A stretch of 64,000 nucleotides of DNA from Paenibacillus sp. JDR-2 (GCF_000023585.1 NC_012914.1:5401501-5465500), one strand, 5' to 3'. Positions 26,492-35,809 are shown, counted from the stretch's first letter. The notes: generated by a model from the letters alone, not told the origin. Translations and numbers: made by a program.

Positions 26492-26872
26492 GATTCCTCA
26501 CTCCCGCTGATCAATATGTCCATCCCCTTCCATTATAGTGCTTGAACTGCGTAAAATAGGGATATTTTTAACGGCTGGCGGGGTAAATTTCTATTCGCTT
26601 GACACAGCAGGAAAAAGATCGTTCTCGAAAATGAATACGCTTTAAAAGGAAACATCAGCTTTCTGCGGCGCCGATGTGTTGGATATTGCCGATATGAGCA
26701 TAATAAGAATGAAAAATGCCGCCCGCCAAGCCGAATCAATCTAGATTCAAGATAATAATGATACATATTCGTTATTTAAGTTTTAAGGCCTGTTTATAAT
26801 ATAATGGATGCATAAGTAAGTTCTAATTTCCGTCCCTTTGAACTTCAAAATCCTAGACGGAGGTATCTGTCG
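26492..26872. promoter_or_regulatory. Divergent intergenic region with sucA promoter candidate
   Basis: This 381-base gap separates the isomerase operon from sucA. A TATAAT -10 box lies at 26795-26800, about 73 bases before the sucA start, with only a weak -35 (TTATTT) 17 bases upstream. A 77-codon minus-strand frame at 26533-26766 is compositionally unlike protein and is not called. No other structure is evident. Confidence 0.4.
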
Positions 26873-29755
26873 ATGTCATCTGGCAATTTACGCAAGCAAG
26901 ATCCCTGGGCTTCTTATTACGGGCCCAACCTTGGTTATGTCCAAGAACAATACGAACTGTTTAAACAAAACCCTGAATCCGTCGTAGCCGAGTATCGCGA
27001 GCTGTTCGAGCAATATGGCGAACCGCCTCAATACGCCGGGCAAACGGCAGCACCAATCGTAACCGCGCAAGCTTCCGGCGGCGCGGCAATCGATGCCAAA
27101 GTACTTCAAAACCTAGTAGCGGCTGGTAAGCTTGTATGGAACATACGCGCTTTCGGCCATTTAGCTGCGGATATCGACCCGCTCGGTATCAGTCCAAAAG
27201 TAAGCACGAACATGCTGGAACTTGAAACATACGGCCTGACTGAGGCCGATCTGGCTGCCCTTCCGGCAGAGCTTGTCTGGACGAAAGCACCTGCTGACGT
27301 TAAAAACGGCTGGGACGCAATCGAGAAGCTTCGCAAAGCTTACACCGGAACAATCGCGTACGAGTTCAGCCACGTTCATAACGAAGAAGAACGCGTATGG
27401 CTGAAGCAACGCGTAGAAAAACAGAATCCGGCAACTAAGCTGAACACGGAAGAACGCAAGAAAATTCTGACGAAGCTGTTCGAAGCTGAACAATTCGAAG
27501 ATTTCCTGCAACGTACGTTTGTCGGCCAAAAACGCTTCTCTGTTGAAGGCAACGACGTTCTCGTGGCCCTCGTTGACGAGATGGTTCATGAGCTGTCCAA
27601 TGACGGCGTTAAACATATTCTGATGGGTATGGCTCACCGCGGACGCCTGAACATTCTGGCGCATGTGCTTGGCAAGCCGTACAGCAAGATTTTCTCGGAA
27701 TTCCATCATGCGTCCAACAAAAAAATGAGTCCGTCCGAAGGTTCCATCGGCATCAATTACGGCTGGACCGGCGACGTGAAATATCACCTTGGCGCGAACC
27801 GCTCGATCGGTACAGGCGAAACGGTTAAGACCCGCATCTCGCTGGCGAACAACCCAAGCCACTTGGAGTTCGTTAACCCTGTTGTCGAAGGCTTCACGCG
27901 CGCTGCACAGGATGACCGCACGGCACCAGGCTATCCGAAGCAAAACCCGGATCTCGCCGCAGCGATCATTATGCACGGTGACGCCGCATTCCCTGGCGAA
28001 GGCATCGTAGCGGAGACCATGAACCTGTCGCAGCTTAACGGCTATTCGCATGGCGGTACGCTTCATATTATCGTTAACAACAAAATCGGCTTCACTACAG
28101 AAAGCCATGATTCCCGTTCCACGCATTATGCAAGCGACGTTGCGAAAGGCTACGAAATTCCGATCGTTCACGTCAATGCCGATGATCCAGACGCGGTAAT
28201 CGCAGCGGCTCGCATGGCAAGCGAATATCGTACGAAGTTTAAGAAAGACTTCCTGATCGACCTGATTGGCTACCGTAAATACGGTCACAACGAAACGGAC
28301 GATCCGGAAACAACGCAACCTACGATTTATAAAAAGGTAAAAGCTCATCCGACAGTAAGCCGTGTCTTCACGGATAAACTGGTTGCGGAAGGCGCGATTA
28401 CCGAGCAAGAAGCAGAAGGCCTGAAGCAAGAAGTTATCGGCCGTCTGAAAGCAGCTTACGAAGAAATGAAGAGCCGCGAAGGCCAAGAGCCGGTTCATCA
28501 GACGCAAGGCTTGCCAAACGATTTGGCAACTGGCGATGCGGTAGCTCCTATCTCGGTTGAAACCCTGCGCGAGATTAACGCTAACCTGCTGAAATGGCCG
28601 GAGACCTTTACGGTTTATCCGAAGCTGCAGCGTATTTTGGAACGTCGCGCAACGGCTGTAAACGACGGCGAGAAAATGGATTGGGGCCATGCCGAGACGC
28701 TTGCGTTCGCTACGATCCTGGCAGAGGGCAAGCCAATCCGCCTCAGCGGCCAAGACGTAGAACGTGCAACATTCGCACACCGCAACCTGGTGCTGCATGA
28801 TGCCGAGACTGGCGACACGTTCTGCCCTCTTCATCATTTGCCGGAAGCGAAAGCATCGTTTGCGATTCATAACAGTCCGCTCTCCGAAGCAGCTGTACTC
28901 GGATTCGAATACGGCTACAACGTACACGCTCCGGAAACAATGGTTATCTGGGAAGCGCAGTACGGAGACTTCACTAACGTTGCGCAGGTATTGATCGATC
29001 AGTTCATTTCGGCAGGCCGTGCAAAATGGCAGCAAAAATCGAGCCTGATCATGATGCTTCCGCACGGTTATGAAGGTCAAGGTCCGGAGCACTCCAGCGC
29101 TCGTCTGGAACGCTTCCTGCAGTTGTCCGCTGAAGAGAACTGGACGGTTGTGAACCTGTCCAGCGCAGCGAACTACTTCCACCTGCTTCGCCGCCAAGCT
29201 TCGATCACAGAGAGCGATGCCGCTCGTCCGCTGATCATCATGGCACCGAAGAGCTTGATCCGTAACCCTCGCGTAGCTGCGGAAATTTCCGAGCTGAGCA
29301 GCGGTTCATTCAAAGCGGTTATCGAGCAAAAAGGTCTTGGCGCTAAGCCAGACCGCGTAGAACGTCTCGTTCTCGCGACTGGCAAAATGGCCATTGATAT
29401 TGAAGAAGCGATCGAGAAAAACGGCGATCAAGAGCTGGATTGGCTGCATGTCGTACGCGTTGAGCAGCTGTATCCGTTCCCTGAGAAAGAAATCGCAGCG
29501 ATTATCGAACGCTTGCCGAACCTGAAGGAAATCGTCTGGGTACAAGAAGAGCCGCAAAACATGGGTTCGTGGTTCTACATGGAGCCACGTCTGCGCAAAA
29601 TCGCGCCAGCCGCTGCAAGCGTAAGCTACATCGGCCGTCCAGAGCGCTCGAGTACGGCAAGCGGCTTCCAGCAAGTACACAGCTTCGAGCAGCAGCACAT
29701 TTTATTGCAAACTTTAAAATATAGTCCGTCGTTGACATATAACACAGGGAGGTAA
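26873..29755 (+). CDS. sucA: 2-oxoglutarate dehydrogenase E1 component
   Basis: A 960-residue thiamine-diphosphate enzyme, the decarboxylase subunit of the 2-oxoglutarate dehydrogenase complex in the TCA cycle. The N-terminal E2-binding segment (PWASYYGPNLGYVQEQYELF), the ThDP/Mg motif HGDAAFPGEGIVAETMNLSQ near residue 366, and the transketolase-like C-terminal half (QFISAGRAKW, LPHGYEGQGPEHSSARLERF) are all present. ACGGAGG precedes the ATG. sucB follows six bases after the stop with its own GGGAGG site, forming the standard sucAB operon. E3 must be encoded elsewhere. Confidence 0.97.
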   Translation: MSSGNLRKQDPWASYYGPNLGYVQEQYELFKQNPESVVAEYRELFEQYGEPPQYAGQTAAPIVTAQASGGAAIDAKVLQNLVAAGKLVWNIRAFGHLAADIDPLGISPKVSTNMLELETYGLTEADLAALPAELVWTKAPADVKNGWDAIEKLRKAYTGTIAYEFSHVHNEEERVWLKQRVEKQNPATKLNTEERKKILTKLFEAEQFEDFLQRTFVGQKRFSVEGNDVLVALVDEMVHELSNDGVKHILMGMAHRGRLNILAHVLGKPYSKIFSEFHHASNKKMSPSEGSIGINYGWTGDVKYHLGANRSIGTGETVKTRISLANNPSHLEFVNPVVEGFTRAAQDDRTAPGYPKQNPDLAAAIIMHGDAAFPGEGIVAETMNLSQLNGYSHGGTLHIIVNNKIGFTTESHDSRSTHYASDVAKGYEIPIVHVNADDPDAVIAAARMASEYRTKFKKDFLIDLIGYRKYGHNETDDPETTQPTIYKKVKAHPTVSRVFTDKLVAEGAITEQEAEGLKQEVIGRLKAAYEEMKSREGQEPVHQTQGLPNDLATGDAVAPISVETLREINANLLKWPETFTVYPKLQRILERRATAVNDGEKMDWGHAETLAFATILAEGKPIRLSGQDVERATFAHRNLVLHDAETGDTFCPLHHLPEAKASFAIHNSPLSEAAVLGFEYGYNVHAPETMVIWEAQYGDFTNVAQVLIDQFISAGRAKWQQKSSLIMMLPHGYEGQGPEHSSARLERFLQLSAEENWTVVNLSSAANYFHLLRRQASITESDAARPLIIMAPKSLIRNPRVAAEISELSSGSFKAVIEQKGLGAKPDRVERLVLATGKMAIDIEEAIEKNGDQELDWLHVVRVEQLYPFPEKEIAAIIERLPNLKEIVWVQEEPQNMGSWFYMEPRLRKIAPAAASVSYIGRPERSSTASGFQQVHSFEQQHILLQTLKYSPSLTYNTGR

Positions 29756-29761
29756 GCTCAC

Positions 29762-30988
29762 GTGCAACAAATTATAGTTCCGGCAATGGGTGAATCGATT
29801 ACGGAGGGCACAATCTCCAAATGGGTCGTTAAAGTAGGAGACGCTGTTAAACAAGGCGACGTGCTTCTTGAGCTTGAAACAGACAAAGTAAACATCGAAA
29901 TCAGCGCTGAGCAAGACGGCGTTCTGCAAGAAATCGCAAAAAACGAAGGCGACACCGTTGAAATCGGTGAAGTTATCGGCACAATCGGAGCTGGCAGCGG
30001 CGCTGCCGCTCCGGCACCGGCTGCTCCAGCAGCTGAAGCAGCGCCTGCACCGGCAGCAGCTCCGGCTGCTGCTCCGGCTACAGCGGTAGCCGTTGCTCCG
30101 GCACCTGCGGCTGACAGCCACCTGAATGCTTCTCCTGCAGCCCGCAAGCTTGCAAGAGAAAAAGGCATCGACATCAGCGAAGCACAATCGACGCTTGGAC
30201 GCGTTGAGCTTCGCCCTGCGGCTCCTGCTCCTGCAGCAGCACCGGCGCCAGCTGCAAAAGCGGCTCAACCGGAATTCACGTCGAACAAGCCTTTCACTCG
30301 CACCAAAATGTCCCGCCGCCGCGCGACAATCGCTAACCGCCTCGTTGAAGCACAGCATACAGCAGCTATGCTGACTACGTTCAACGAAGTTGATATGACA
30401 GCGATCATGGACGTTCGTAAACGCCGTAAGCAATCGTTCCTGGACAAACACGAAGTTGGTCTTGGCTTCATGTCCTTCTTTACTAAAGCAGTTGTTGGCG
30501 CATTGAAAGAGTTCCCTAATTTGAATGCTGAAATCAACAACGGCGATATCATCGCCAAACAATATTACGATATCGGCATCGCCGTATCGGCCAAAGAAGG
30601 TCTGGTTGTTCCGGTCGTTCGCGACGCGGACCGCCTGAGCTTCGCGGAAATCGAGAAATCGATCGTATCCCTGGCTAAAAAAGCGCGCGACAACTCGCTG
30701 GCGCTGGATGAGCTGCAAGGCGGTACATTCACTATCACTAACGGTGGTACATTCGGATCGCTCTTGTCGACACCAATCCTGAACGCTCCGCAAGTCGGCA
30801 TTCTGGGTATGCACAAAATCCAGCTTCGTCCGGTAGCGATTGACGCTGAACGTTCGGAGAACCGTCCGATGATGTACATCGCCCTCACTTACGATCACCG
30901 TATCGTTGACGGCTCAGAAGCGGTTCGCTTCCTTGTAAAAGTAAAAGAAATGCTTGAAGATCCGGAAACTCTCCTTTTGGAGGGCTAA
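29762..30988 (+). CDS. sucB: 2-oxoglutarate dehydrogenase E2, dihydrolipoyl succinyltransferase
   Basis: A 408-residue acyltransferase core of the 2-oxoglutarate dehydrogenase complex. The N-terminal lipoyl domain carries the lipoylated lysine in ELETDKVNIEI (about residue 42). An Ala/Pro-rich linker leads to the E1/E3-binding domain (ASPAARKLAREKGIDISEA, ~122-140), a second linker, and the CoA-dependent catalytic domain with the DHRIVDG histidine near 379. The start is GTG at 29762 with GGGAGG upstream. A strong terminator follows. Confidence 0.97.
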   Translation: MQQIIVPAMGESITEGTISKWVVKVGDAVKQGDVLLELETDKVNIEISAEQDGVLQEIAKNEGDTVEIGEVIGTIGAGSGAAAPAPAAPAAEAAPAPAAAPAAAPATAVAVAPAPAADSHLNASPAARKLAREKGIDISEAQSTLGRVELRPAAPAPAAAPAPAAKAAQPEFTSNKPFTRTKMSRRRATIANRLVEAQHTAAMLTTFNEVDMTAIMDVRKRRKQSFLDKHEVGLGFMSFFTKAVVGALKEFPNLNAEINNGDIIAKQYYDIGIAVSAKEGLVVPVVRDADRLSFAEIEKSIVSLAKKARDNSLALDELQGGTFTITNGGTFGSLLSTPILNAPQVGILGMHKIQLRPVAIDAERSENRPMMYIALTYDHRIVDGSEAVRFLVKVKEMLEDPETLLLEG

Positions 30989-30994
30989 AATGCG

Positions 30995-31024
30995 GGCTGT
31001 ACCCTTGGGTACAGCCTATTTTTT
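30995..31024 (+). terminator. Terminator of sucAB
   Basis: GGCTGTACCC-TT-GGGTACAGCC is a perfect ten-base stem followed by a T-rich run seven bases after the sucB stop. Confidence 0.9.
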
Positions 31025-31063
31025 ATATGTGGTGTGGTGTGGCTCGCTGTTGGCAGTCGCTGC

Positions 31064-31178
31064 GTAAGTGAATATTCTTTCAATCGCTGTGCCTTTCGGG
31101 TTCCCTCAATAAGAGGTTTCAAGGTAGGAACCCGAAAGCCAAGGCGAGCGCTAACGCTTTTCAAGAACATTCACTTAC
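31064..31178. repeat. Long imperfect dyad element A
   Basis: The outer arms GTAAGTGAATATTCTT (31064-) and AAGAACATTCACTTAC (-31178) pair at 15 of 16 positions. Inner arms GCCTTTCGGGTTCC and GGAACCCGAAAGCC pair at 13 of 14, around a loop. The same two-block design recurs in element B at 31375-31486. Confidence 0.7.
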
Positions 31179-31209
31179 TCCGCGCCTCCCCGGCTCGCCA
31201 CACAACCAA

Positions 31210-31257
31210 AAAAAGGGCTGAACCCAAGGCTAAAAGCCCATGGGTTCAGCCCTTTTT
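31210..31257. terminator. Bidirectional terminator-like hairpin
   Basis: AAAAAGGGCTGAACCCA and TGGGTTCAGCCCTTTTT are perfect 17-base complementary arms with A and T tracts outside. It can stop transcription from either side of this convergent region. Confidence 0.75.
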
Positions 31258-31374
31258 GCTGCCGCCTATCGTTCCTGGCTGACAGCCCAGGAACAACTAA
31301 TAAAGAAAGGACTGCTGAGTCATCAGCAGTCCACATACGGCCCCCAAAAAAAGGGCGAGCGACTTTGGAGCGGA

Positions 31375-31486
31375 AAAAGTAAATGTTCTGTAGAAGCGGA
31401 GCGTTCGCCTTGCTTTTCCGGTTCCTACCCATACAACTCGTTCAGGGAACCGGAAAAGCACAGCGATCGCAAGAACATTTACTTTT
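31375..31486. repeat. Long imperfect dyad element B
   Basis: Outer arms AAAAGTAAATGTTCT and AGAACATTTACTTTT and inner arms TGCTTTTCCGGTTCC and GGAACCGGAAAAGCA form a long hairpin. The right half (read on the minus strand) shares ordered blocks with element A: a GTAARTGAATRTTCTT-type block, CGCTGTGC, and TTTCSGGTTCC. Together they define one repeat family. Confidence 0.7.
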
Positions 31487-31514
31487 GGAGTAACACCATC
31501 ACGCGAGCCTTCCC

Positions 31515-32432
31515 CTACTCCGAGTAATGGACACGGAAAATCATGTCCTGATTGTAGTTGCCGAAGCCTTTGCCGAACAACGTCAGGCCGCCGACATGGG
31601 CGGCGTTGTCTTCGACGGCGAGGCGGAATACCCACTGATTGCGGTTCAGGCCAATCTGGTCGATTCCGGTATCGGAGATTTGCTGCCCATCGATGAAGGT
31701 GCCGTTTTTCTGGACTCGGATGATCTTGAGCAGACCGTATTGGTTAACGAAATCCTGCCACCATGACGGGGTATACTTCCCCTTTATCGCGCCGTAATCG
31801 CCGGGACTGGTCCACATGCCGATCCGGACGCCGTTAAGGGTAAATACGATATCCGATGGCCAATTCTCGTTGTAACCCGGCGCCTCGGAGCTGATCTCAA
31901 GCACAATCTCCAGCTCCTCGGGACGTTGGCCCGGCAGCAGATAATTCGGAATCCGGTACTCCACGTACCCTTGGCCGAACCACAGGATGCCAGCGTTCAT
32001 CCGCTCAGGCTCAAGGAAGTATCTCGCGTCGTCAAATTGGCCGATAACCTTCTCCGTTGTGGCAATGCCGCAGGTCGGATGTACTTCAAACTCCGTATAA
32101 TGACCGATCGGTATGCTGATCTCGTGAGTCTTCTTCGGGATAAAACCGGCCTGCGGCAGATCAATCTGAATCCGGGAGGCCGCAATCTCGCAAATTTTAT
32201 GCGTGCCTCCCTGCTTTCTGACCATCTTTGTCTGAATGATCCCCGCTTGCTCCAGCTTGCGGACATGCATTGTCACGATGGCACTGCTTAACCCAAGCGC
32301 AGCAGCAAGATCTTTGACATTCATCGGCTCCGAAGCTGCTGCAAGCAGGTCAAGGATATTTAATCGTACAGGACTTGCCAGCGCTTCGTAGAGCGGAAGC
32401 CAGGCATGGTCTGTATCGGTTTTGATTAACAT
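31515..32432 (-). CDS. ArsR-family transcriptional regulator with C-terminal beta-rich domain
   Basis: A 305-residue regulator. Residues ~12-85 form a winged helix of the ArsR type (LASPVRLNILDLLAAASEPM, LAAALGLSSAIVTMHVRKLE). The remaining ~200 residues are beta-rich with conserved aromatic and Gly positions (WFGQGYVEYRIPNYLLPGQ, WPSDIVFTLNGVRIGMWTSP), much longer than ordinary ArsR proteins; this domain may bind a carbohydrate effector. The gene starts 18 bases after the arabinofuranosidase stop on the same strand, so the pair is an operon and the regulator probably controls it. Confidence 0.85.
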   Translation of the reverse strand: MLIKTDTDHAWLPLYEALASPVRLNILDLLAAASEPMNVKDLAAALGLSSAIVTMHVRKLEQAGIIQTKMVRKQGGTHKICEIAASRIQIDLPQAGFIPKKTHEISIPIGHYTEFEVHPTCGIATTEKVIGQFDDARYFLEPERMNAGILWFGQGYVEYRIPNYLLPGQRPEELEIVLEISSEAPGYNENWPSDIVFTLNGVRIGMWTSPGDYGAIKGKYTPSWWQDFVNQYGLLKIIRVQKNGTFIDGQQISDTGIDQIGLNRNQWVFRLAVEDNAAHVGGLTLFGKGFGNYNQDMIFRVHYSE

Positions 32433-32449
32433 GATTCACATCCTGTTAC

Positions 32450-33961
32450 TTATTGAAGTTTGATGCGAATGACGTTCCAGGAAGCTTTGCCAAGGGAAGT
32501 TTCAATCGTACCGTTTTGCTCAAGCTTGGCATTGCCGTTTGCGTGAGGCTTCACGCGGTCCGGATTAGCTGCTGTATTAACGGCCTGAAGGTCATCATTC
32601 TCAAGGACAATATGCTCGATTACGCGGAACGAGCCAAAGCTGCGAAGATCGATTTCGAACGTTCTTGCCTGGTCCAGATCACGGTTTACGGCAAATACGG
32701 TTACTTCTCCAAGCTCTTCGTTATGAACAGCCACCGCTTCTACATAAGGAACATCGGTGTAATCCTTGGAGTCGTATTTATCCGATTTAAGCAATGGAAC
32801 CAGTACCGTGCCGCGGCCGAACAAGCTTGCATGCATATACGGATAATAGATCGATTGCTTCCATGCAGCTCCGCCGTTCTCCGTCATAATTGGCGCAATA
32901 ACGTTAACGAGCTGAGCAAGACATGCCATTTTCACCCGGTCGGCGCGTTTCAGCAGGCTGATCAGCATACAGCCAACCACAAGCGCGTCCTCATGCGTAT
33001 AAATATCCTCCAGCTGCGGCGGTGCGATGGACCATGGCTCGATTTTGCGGTCGCTCTCGTTGGAGTGGAACCATACATTCCATTCATCAAAGCTAAGATT
33101 AATGTTTTTCTTGCTCCGCTTCTTCGCTTTCACATAGTCAGCGGTCGAAATAACCGTCTGAATGAAAGAATCCATCCCCATCGATTGCGCCAGGAAGTTG
33201 GCGGTGTCCTTGTCTCTATTCCCATAATACTGATGCAGCGAGAGGTAATCAACGTTATCGTACGTCAGATCAAGCACCGTAGCTTCCCACTCCGGGAAAG
33301 TCGGCATGCCAAGCGCCGAACTGCCGCAGGCAACAAGCTCAATGGTTGGATCTACCCAGCGCATCACCTTCGCGGTCTCGTTCGCGATTCGGCCGTACTC
33401 GACTGCCGTCTTTGCTCCGATCTGCCATGGACCGTCCATCTCGTTGCCCAGGCACCAGGTTTTGATATTATGCGGATCCTTGTAGCCATGCTTAATGCGA
33501 AGATCCGACCAGTACGATCCCGAAGCATGGTTGGAGTACTCGATCAGATTCCGGGCTTCTTCCGGTCCGCGGGTACCGAGGTTAACGGCCATCATCGCTT
33601 CGGTGTTTGCTTTTTTGCACCAATCCACAAACTCATTAAAGCCTACCAGGTTAGGCTCGATTGTCCGCCATGCCAGCTCAAGTCGTTTTGGACGGTCCGC
33701 GAGAGGACCAATACCGTCCTCCCAGTTGTAACCGGATACAAAATTGCCGCCAGGGTAACGCACGATAGGTACGTCTAATCCTTTTACAAGCTCAAGCACG
33801 TCCGAACGGAAGCCCTGTTCGTCTGCAGACGGATGATCTGGCTCATAAATACCGCCGTATACCGCACGTCCCAAATGCTCAATAAAGGAACCATAAATTC
33901 GTTTATCTACTTCACCTACGATAAAATCTTTGTCAACGATCATCTTGGCACGGTTCGTCAT
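32450..33961 (-). CDS. abfA: Alpha-L-arabinofuranosidase, glycoside hydrolase family 51
   Basis: A 503-residue intracellular GH51 enzyme that removes alpha-L-arabinofuranosyl residues from oligosaccharides derived from arabinan or arabinogalactan. The acid/base glutamate is Glu174 in CLGNEMDGPW and the nucleophile is Glu293 in LSFDEWNVW, at the positions usual for the family. No signal peptide is present, which fits cleavage of imported oligosaccharides. GAGGTGATT precedes the ATG. It is followed by its probable regulator, and the galactanase locus lies about 2 kb upstream. Confidence 0.95.
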   Translation of the reverse strand: MTNRAKMIVDKDFIVGEVDKRIYGSFIEHLGRAVYGGIYEPDHPSADEQGFRSDVLELVKGLDVPIVRYPGGNFVSGYNWEDGIGPLADRPKRLELAWRTIEPNLVGFNEFVDWCKKANTEAMMAVNLGTRGPEEARNLIEYSNHASGSYWSDLRIKHGYKDPHNIKTWCLGNEMDGPWQIGAKTAVEYGRIANETAKVMRWVDPTIELVACGSSALGMPTFPEWEATVLDLTYDNVDYLSLHQYYGNRDKDTANFLAQSMGMDSFIQTVISTADYVKAKKRSKKNINLSFDEWNVWFHSNESDRKIEPWSIAPPQLEDIYTHEDALVVGCMLISLLKRADRVKMACLAQLVNVIAPIMTENGGAAWKQSIYYPYMHASLFGRGTVLVPLLKSDKYDSKDYTDVPYVEAVAVHNEELGEVTVFAVNRDLDQARTFEIDLRSFGSFRVIEHIVLENDDLQAVNTAANPDRVKPHANGNAKLEQNGTIETSLGKASWNVIRIKLQ

Positions 33962-34053
33962 TAAAGAATCACCTCGTGATAAATGTATAAATCAATATCT
34001 TTATTAAACATCAGACAATGAAATAATTCAATAACGAATTCTTATGTATTTGA

Positions 34054-34071
34054 ATTAATACATTTATTAAT
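34054..34071. promoter_or_regulatory. Inverted repeat in the GH51/diguanylate-cyclase divergent region
   Basis: ATTAATA-CATT-TATTAAT is a perfect seven-base inverted repeat in the AT-rich gap between the divergent genes, about 93 bases upstream of the arabinofuranosidase. ArsR-family operators are AT-rich dyads of this kind, so it is a candidate site for the ArsR-type regulator at 31515. Confidence 0.35.
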
Positions 34072-34208
34072 CACTTATAATAGTTTAAACCTAAAATACC
34101 CATTATTAAGAAGTTCTTTGTTGAGTCTGCAGCCGGTTTCGACTAAACTGGAATCAGAAGGTAATTTTTCGATATGGTTCGCCATTCTTGCAGGAGATGA
34201 AATACGCA

Positions 34209-35027
34209 ATGCCCAGCAAAATTCGCTCATTCGACGATGCAGCCGGACATGTCCTACAGCTTTTGACCTCGTTTCTTCATGTCGACACTCTCTTTATTGC
34301 GGTTCAGGAAGGATCGAGCCACCGGATCGTAGGTGCTTACAACCGCAGAGACCCCCTCGTGCAAAGCGGAATGAATTTTCAATCCGACATCAGTGTAATC
34401 ATTGGACAACGTTCCCACTATATAGTTCCGATATCAACAAGCGATTGCGTCGTTCACGGCGCTCTTTATCTAGTTGACCGGGATCCCTTGTCCCTCAGCG
34501 AAGAGGAGCAGTCGTTTCTGAATTCCATGACCGCATTGCTTGGTTACACGATAGATTTGGAGTTCGCGACCGTTACCGACAGCTTAACCGGGTTGTACAA
34601 TCGAAGGTTTTTAGACGAGTTGTTTGAGCGGAACGCAGAGGTACCTCTAGGGGTCATGTTTATCGATCTGAATGACTTCAAGCAGATTAACGATCAATTC
34701 GGCCATGAGTTTGGAGACTTGCTGCTGGTAGAAATCGCCAAACGCCTGAAGCAGCAAATCCGGCACAGTGACCGGATCGTCAGGTACGGGGGCGATGAAT
34801 TTATTATCTGCTTCCAGAACTTAAGCGAGGATAACGGCGTTCGGACGGTACATGACAAGATCAATGCCGCTTTCCTGGATCCGTTTCTTGTTCTAGGCAA
34901 GCCCATCAGCTTATCTGCCAGCATTGGCATTAGCTCCATTCAAGACCGGTACGCCAGTCTCAAGCAGCTGATTACGGATGCAGACCAAGCGATGTATCAA
35001 ATGAAGCAGTCAAGAAAAAAACCTTGA
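34209..35027 (+). CDS. GGDEF-domain diguanylate cyclase with GAF-like sensor
   Basis: A 272-residue soluble protein. The N-terminal ~110 residues look like a degenerate GAF sensor (FLHVDTLFIAVQEG, VVHGALYLVDRDP). The C-terminal GGDEF domain has an intact active site (RYGGDEFII, residues 194-198), so it should make cyclic di-GMP from GTP. The allosteric I-site RxxD (RHSD) is exactly five residues before GGDEF, so product feedback inhibition is predicted. The start is the ATG at 34209, with AGGAG at 34192-34196; TTG 34188 and ATG 34197 are less well placed. No membrane segment. Confidence 0.9.
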   Translation: MPSKIRSFDDAAGHVLQLLTSFLHVDTLFIAVQEGSSHRIVGAYNRRDPLVQSGMNFQSDISVIIGQRSHYIVPISTSDCVVHGALYLVDRDPLSLSEEEQSFLNSMTALLGYTIDLEFATVTDSLTGLYNRRFLDELFERNAEVPLGVMFIDLNDFKQINDQFGHEFGDLLLVEIAKRLKQQIRHSDRIVRYGGDEFIICFQNLSEDNGVRTVHDKINAAFLDPFLVLGKPISLSASIGISSIQDRYASLKQLITDADQAMYQMKQSRKKP

Positions 35028-35071
35028 AGGCAGAAGCGCCGTACTTAGGCGCCACACCTTCAAGGTTTTTT
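35014..35071. terminator. Bidirectional terminator between cyclase and TSUP genes
   Basis: AAAAAACCTTGAAGG and CCTTCAAGGTTTTTT are perfect outer arms, with an inner GGCGC hairpin, between convergent genes. Confidence 0.9.
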
Positions 35072-35080
35072 ATTTTGCCG

Positions 35081-35809
35081 CTAGCCGATGAGTCCACCCA
35101 CCGCTGTCCATAACCCGGTAATCAGGATCAGCCAAAGCGCGATTGTTTTGAACAGCTTGTCATTCAGCCGTCCAACCGCCTTGATCCCGATAATAACCCC
35201 GATAATAAGCGCCGGAACCGCCCAGCCAACCGTCTTCATAGACGTCTCGTTAAGCAGTCCTTCGTACATATACGTCCCTATCGTAATGATATTCAGGATT
35301 AGGGCGTAAGCCGTAATGTTCGCCCGGAAGGTCATCTTGTCGAGGCCTTGGTTGGTTAAAAACAGCGCCACCGGAGGTCCGCTCATCGAGATGCTTCCGT
35401 TCAAAAAGCCGCTTACCGCACCAACCGGCATATAAGCCAGCCGTCCAAGCGGAAAGCTTTTTCCGCTTAGCATCAGGATGGATACGACGGCGACAAGCAG
35501 GCCTGCCCCAAGCTTCAGCGCATTCGCCGGAACATACAGCAAGGCATAGGTTCCAAGCGGTGCCGCCAGCAGGCTAGCGGCCAGAAGCGGCCAAATCTGC
35601 CTGATCCGGATATGCTTCCGGCTGCTGTACAGCACGGCAATGTTGGTTAAGAGACTTAAAACAACAACGACCGGGACAGCCTGCTGCATCGGCATCAGCT
35701 TCACTAGCAGCGGCATGGAGATCAGGGCAAATCCAAAACTCGTCAAGCCCTGCACAAAGCCTGCAAGCAGGACAATCATAAAAACAAATACCAGTTCATC
35801 AAGATGCAT
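35081..35809 (-). CDS. TSUP family transporter (TauE/SafE)
   Basis: A 242-residue membrane protein with about eight hydrophobic segments. The N-terminal GFVQGLTSFGFALISMPLL and the internal repeat GAVSGFLNGSISMSGPPVALFL are the duplicated signature of TauE/SafE sulfite or organo-anion exporters. The substrate is not predictable. It begins 23 bases after the galactanase stop on the same strand with no terminator between, so read-through from the galactanase operon is possible, although a role in galactan use is not evident. Confidence 0.9.
   Translation of the reverse strand: MHLDELVFVFMIVLLAGFVQGLTSFGFALISMPLLVKLMPMQQAVPVVVVLSLLTNIAVLYSSRKHIRIRQIWPLLAASLLAAPLGTYALLYVPANALKLGAGLLVAVVSILMLSGKSFPLGRLAYMPVGAVSGFLNGSISMSGPPVALFLTNQGLDKMTFRANITAYALILNIITIGTYMYEGLLNETSMKTVGWAVPALIIGVIIGIKAVGRLNDKLFKTIALWLILITGLWTAVGGLIG

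Larger units (their letters stand above)
31034..31514. other. Intergenic region packed with hairpin elements
   Basis: Between convergent sucB and the ArsR-type gene lie two long dyad elements (31064-31178 and 31375-31486) and three compact perfect hairpins: 31210-31257 (terminator-like with A and T tracts), 31271-31294 (GTTCCTGG/CCAGGAAC arms), and 31309-31332 (ten-base arms GGACTGCTGA/TCAGCAGTCC). No protein-coding frame is convincing. Confidence 0.7.

Noticed and set aside
26533..26766. 77-codon minus-strand frame upstream of sucA
   Set aside because: No ribosome site; strongly basic, random-looking composition.
27161..29197. Long open frame (678 codons) on the minus strand
   Set aside because: It is exactly antisense to sucA, has no ribosome site, and its Cys/Arg/Phe-rich translation is typical of a shadow of a GC-biased coding strand.
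29714..30898. 394-codon minus-strand open frame
   Set aside because: Antisense to sucB; Cys/Arg/Ser-rich low-complexity translation mirrors the Ala/Pro linkers.
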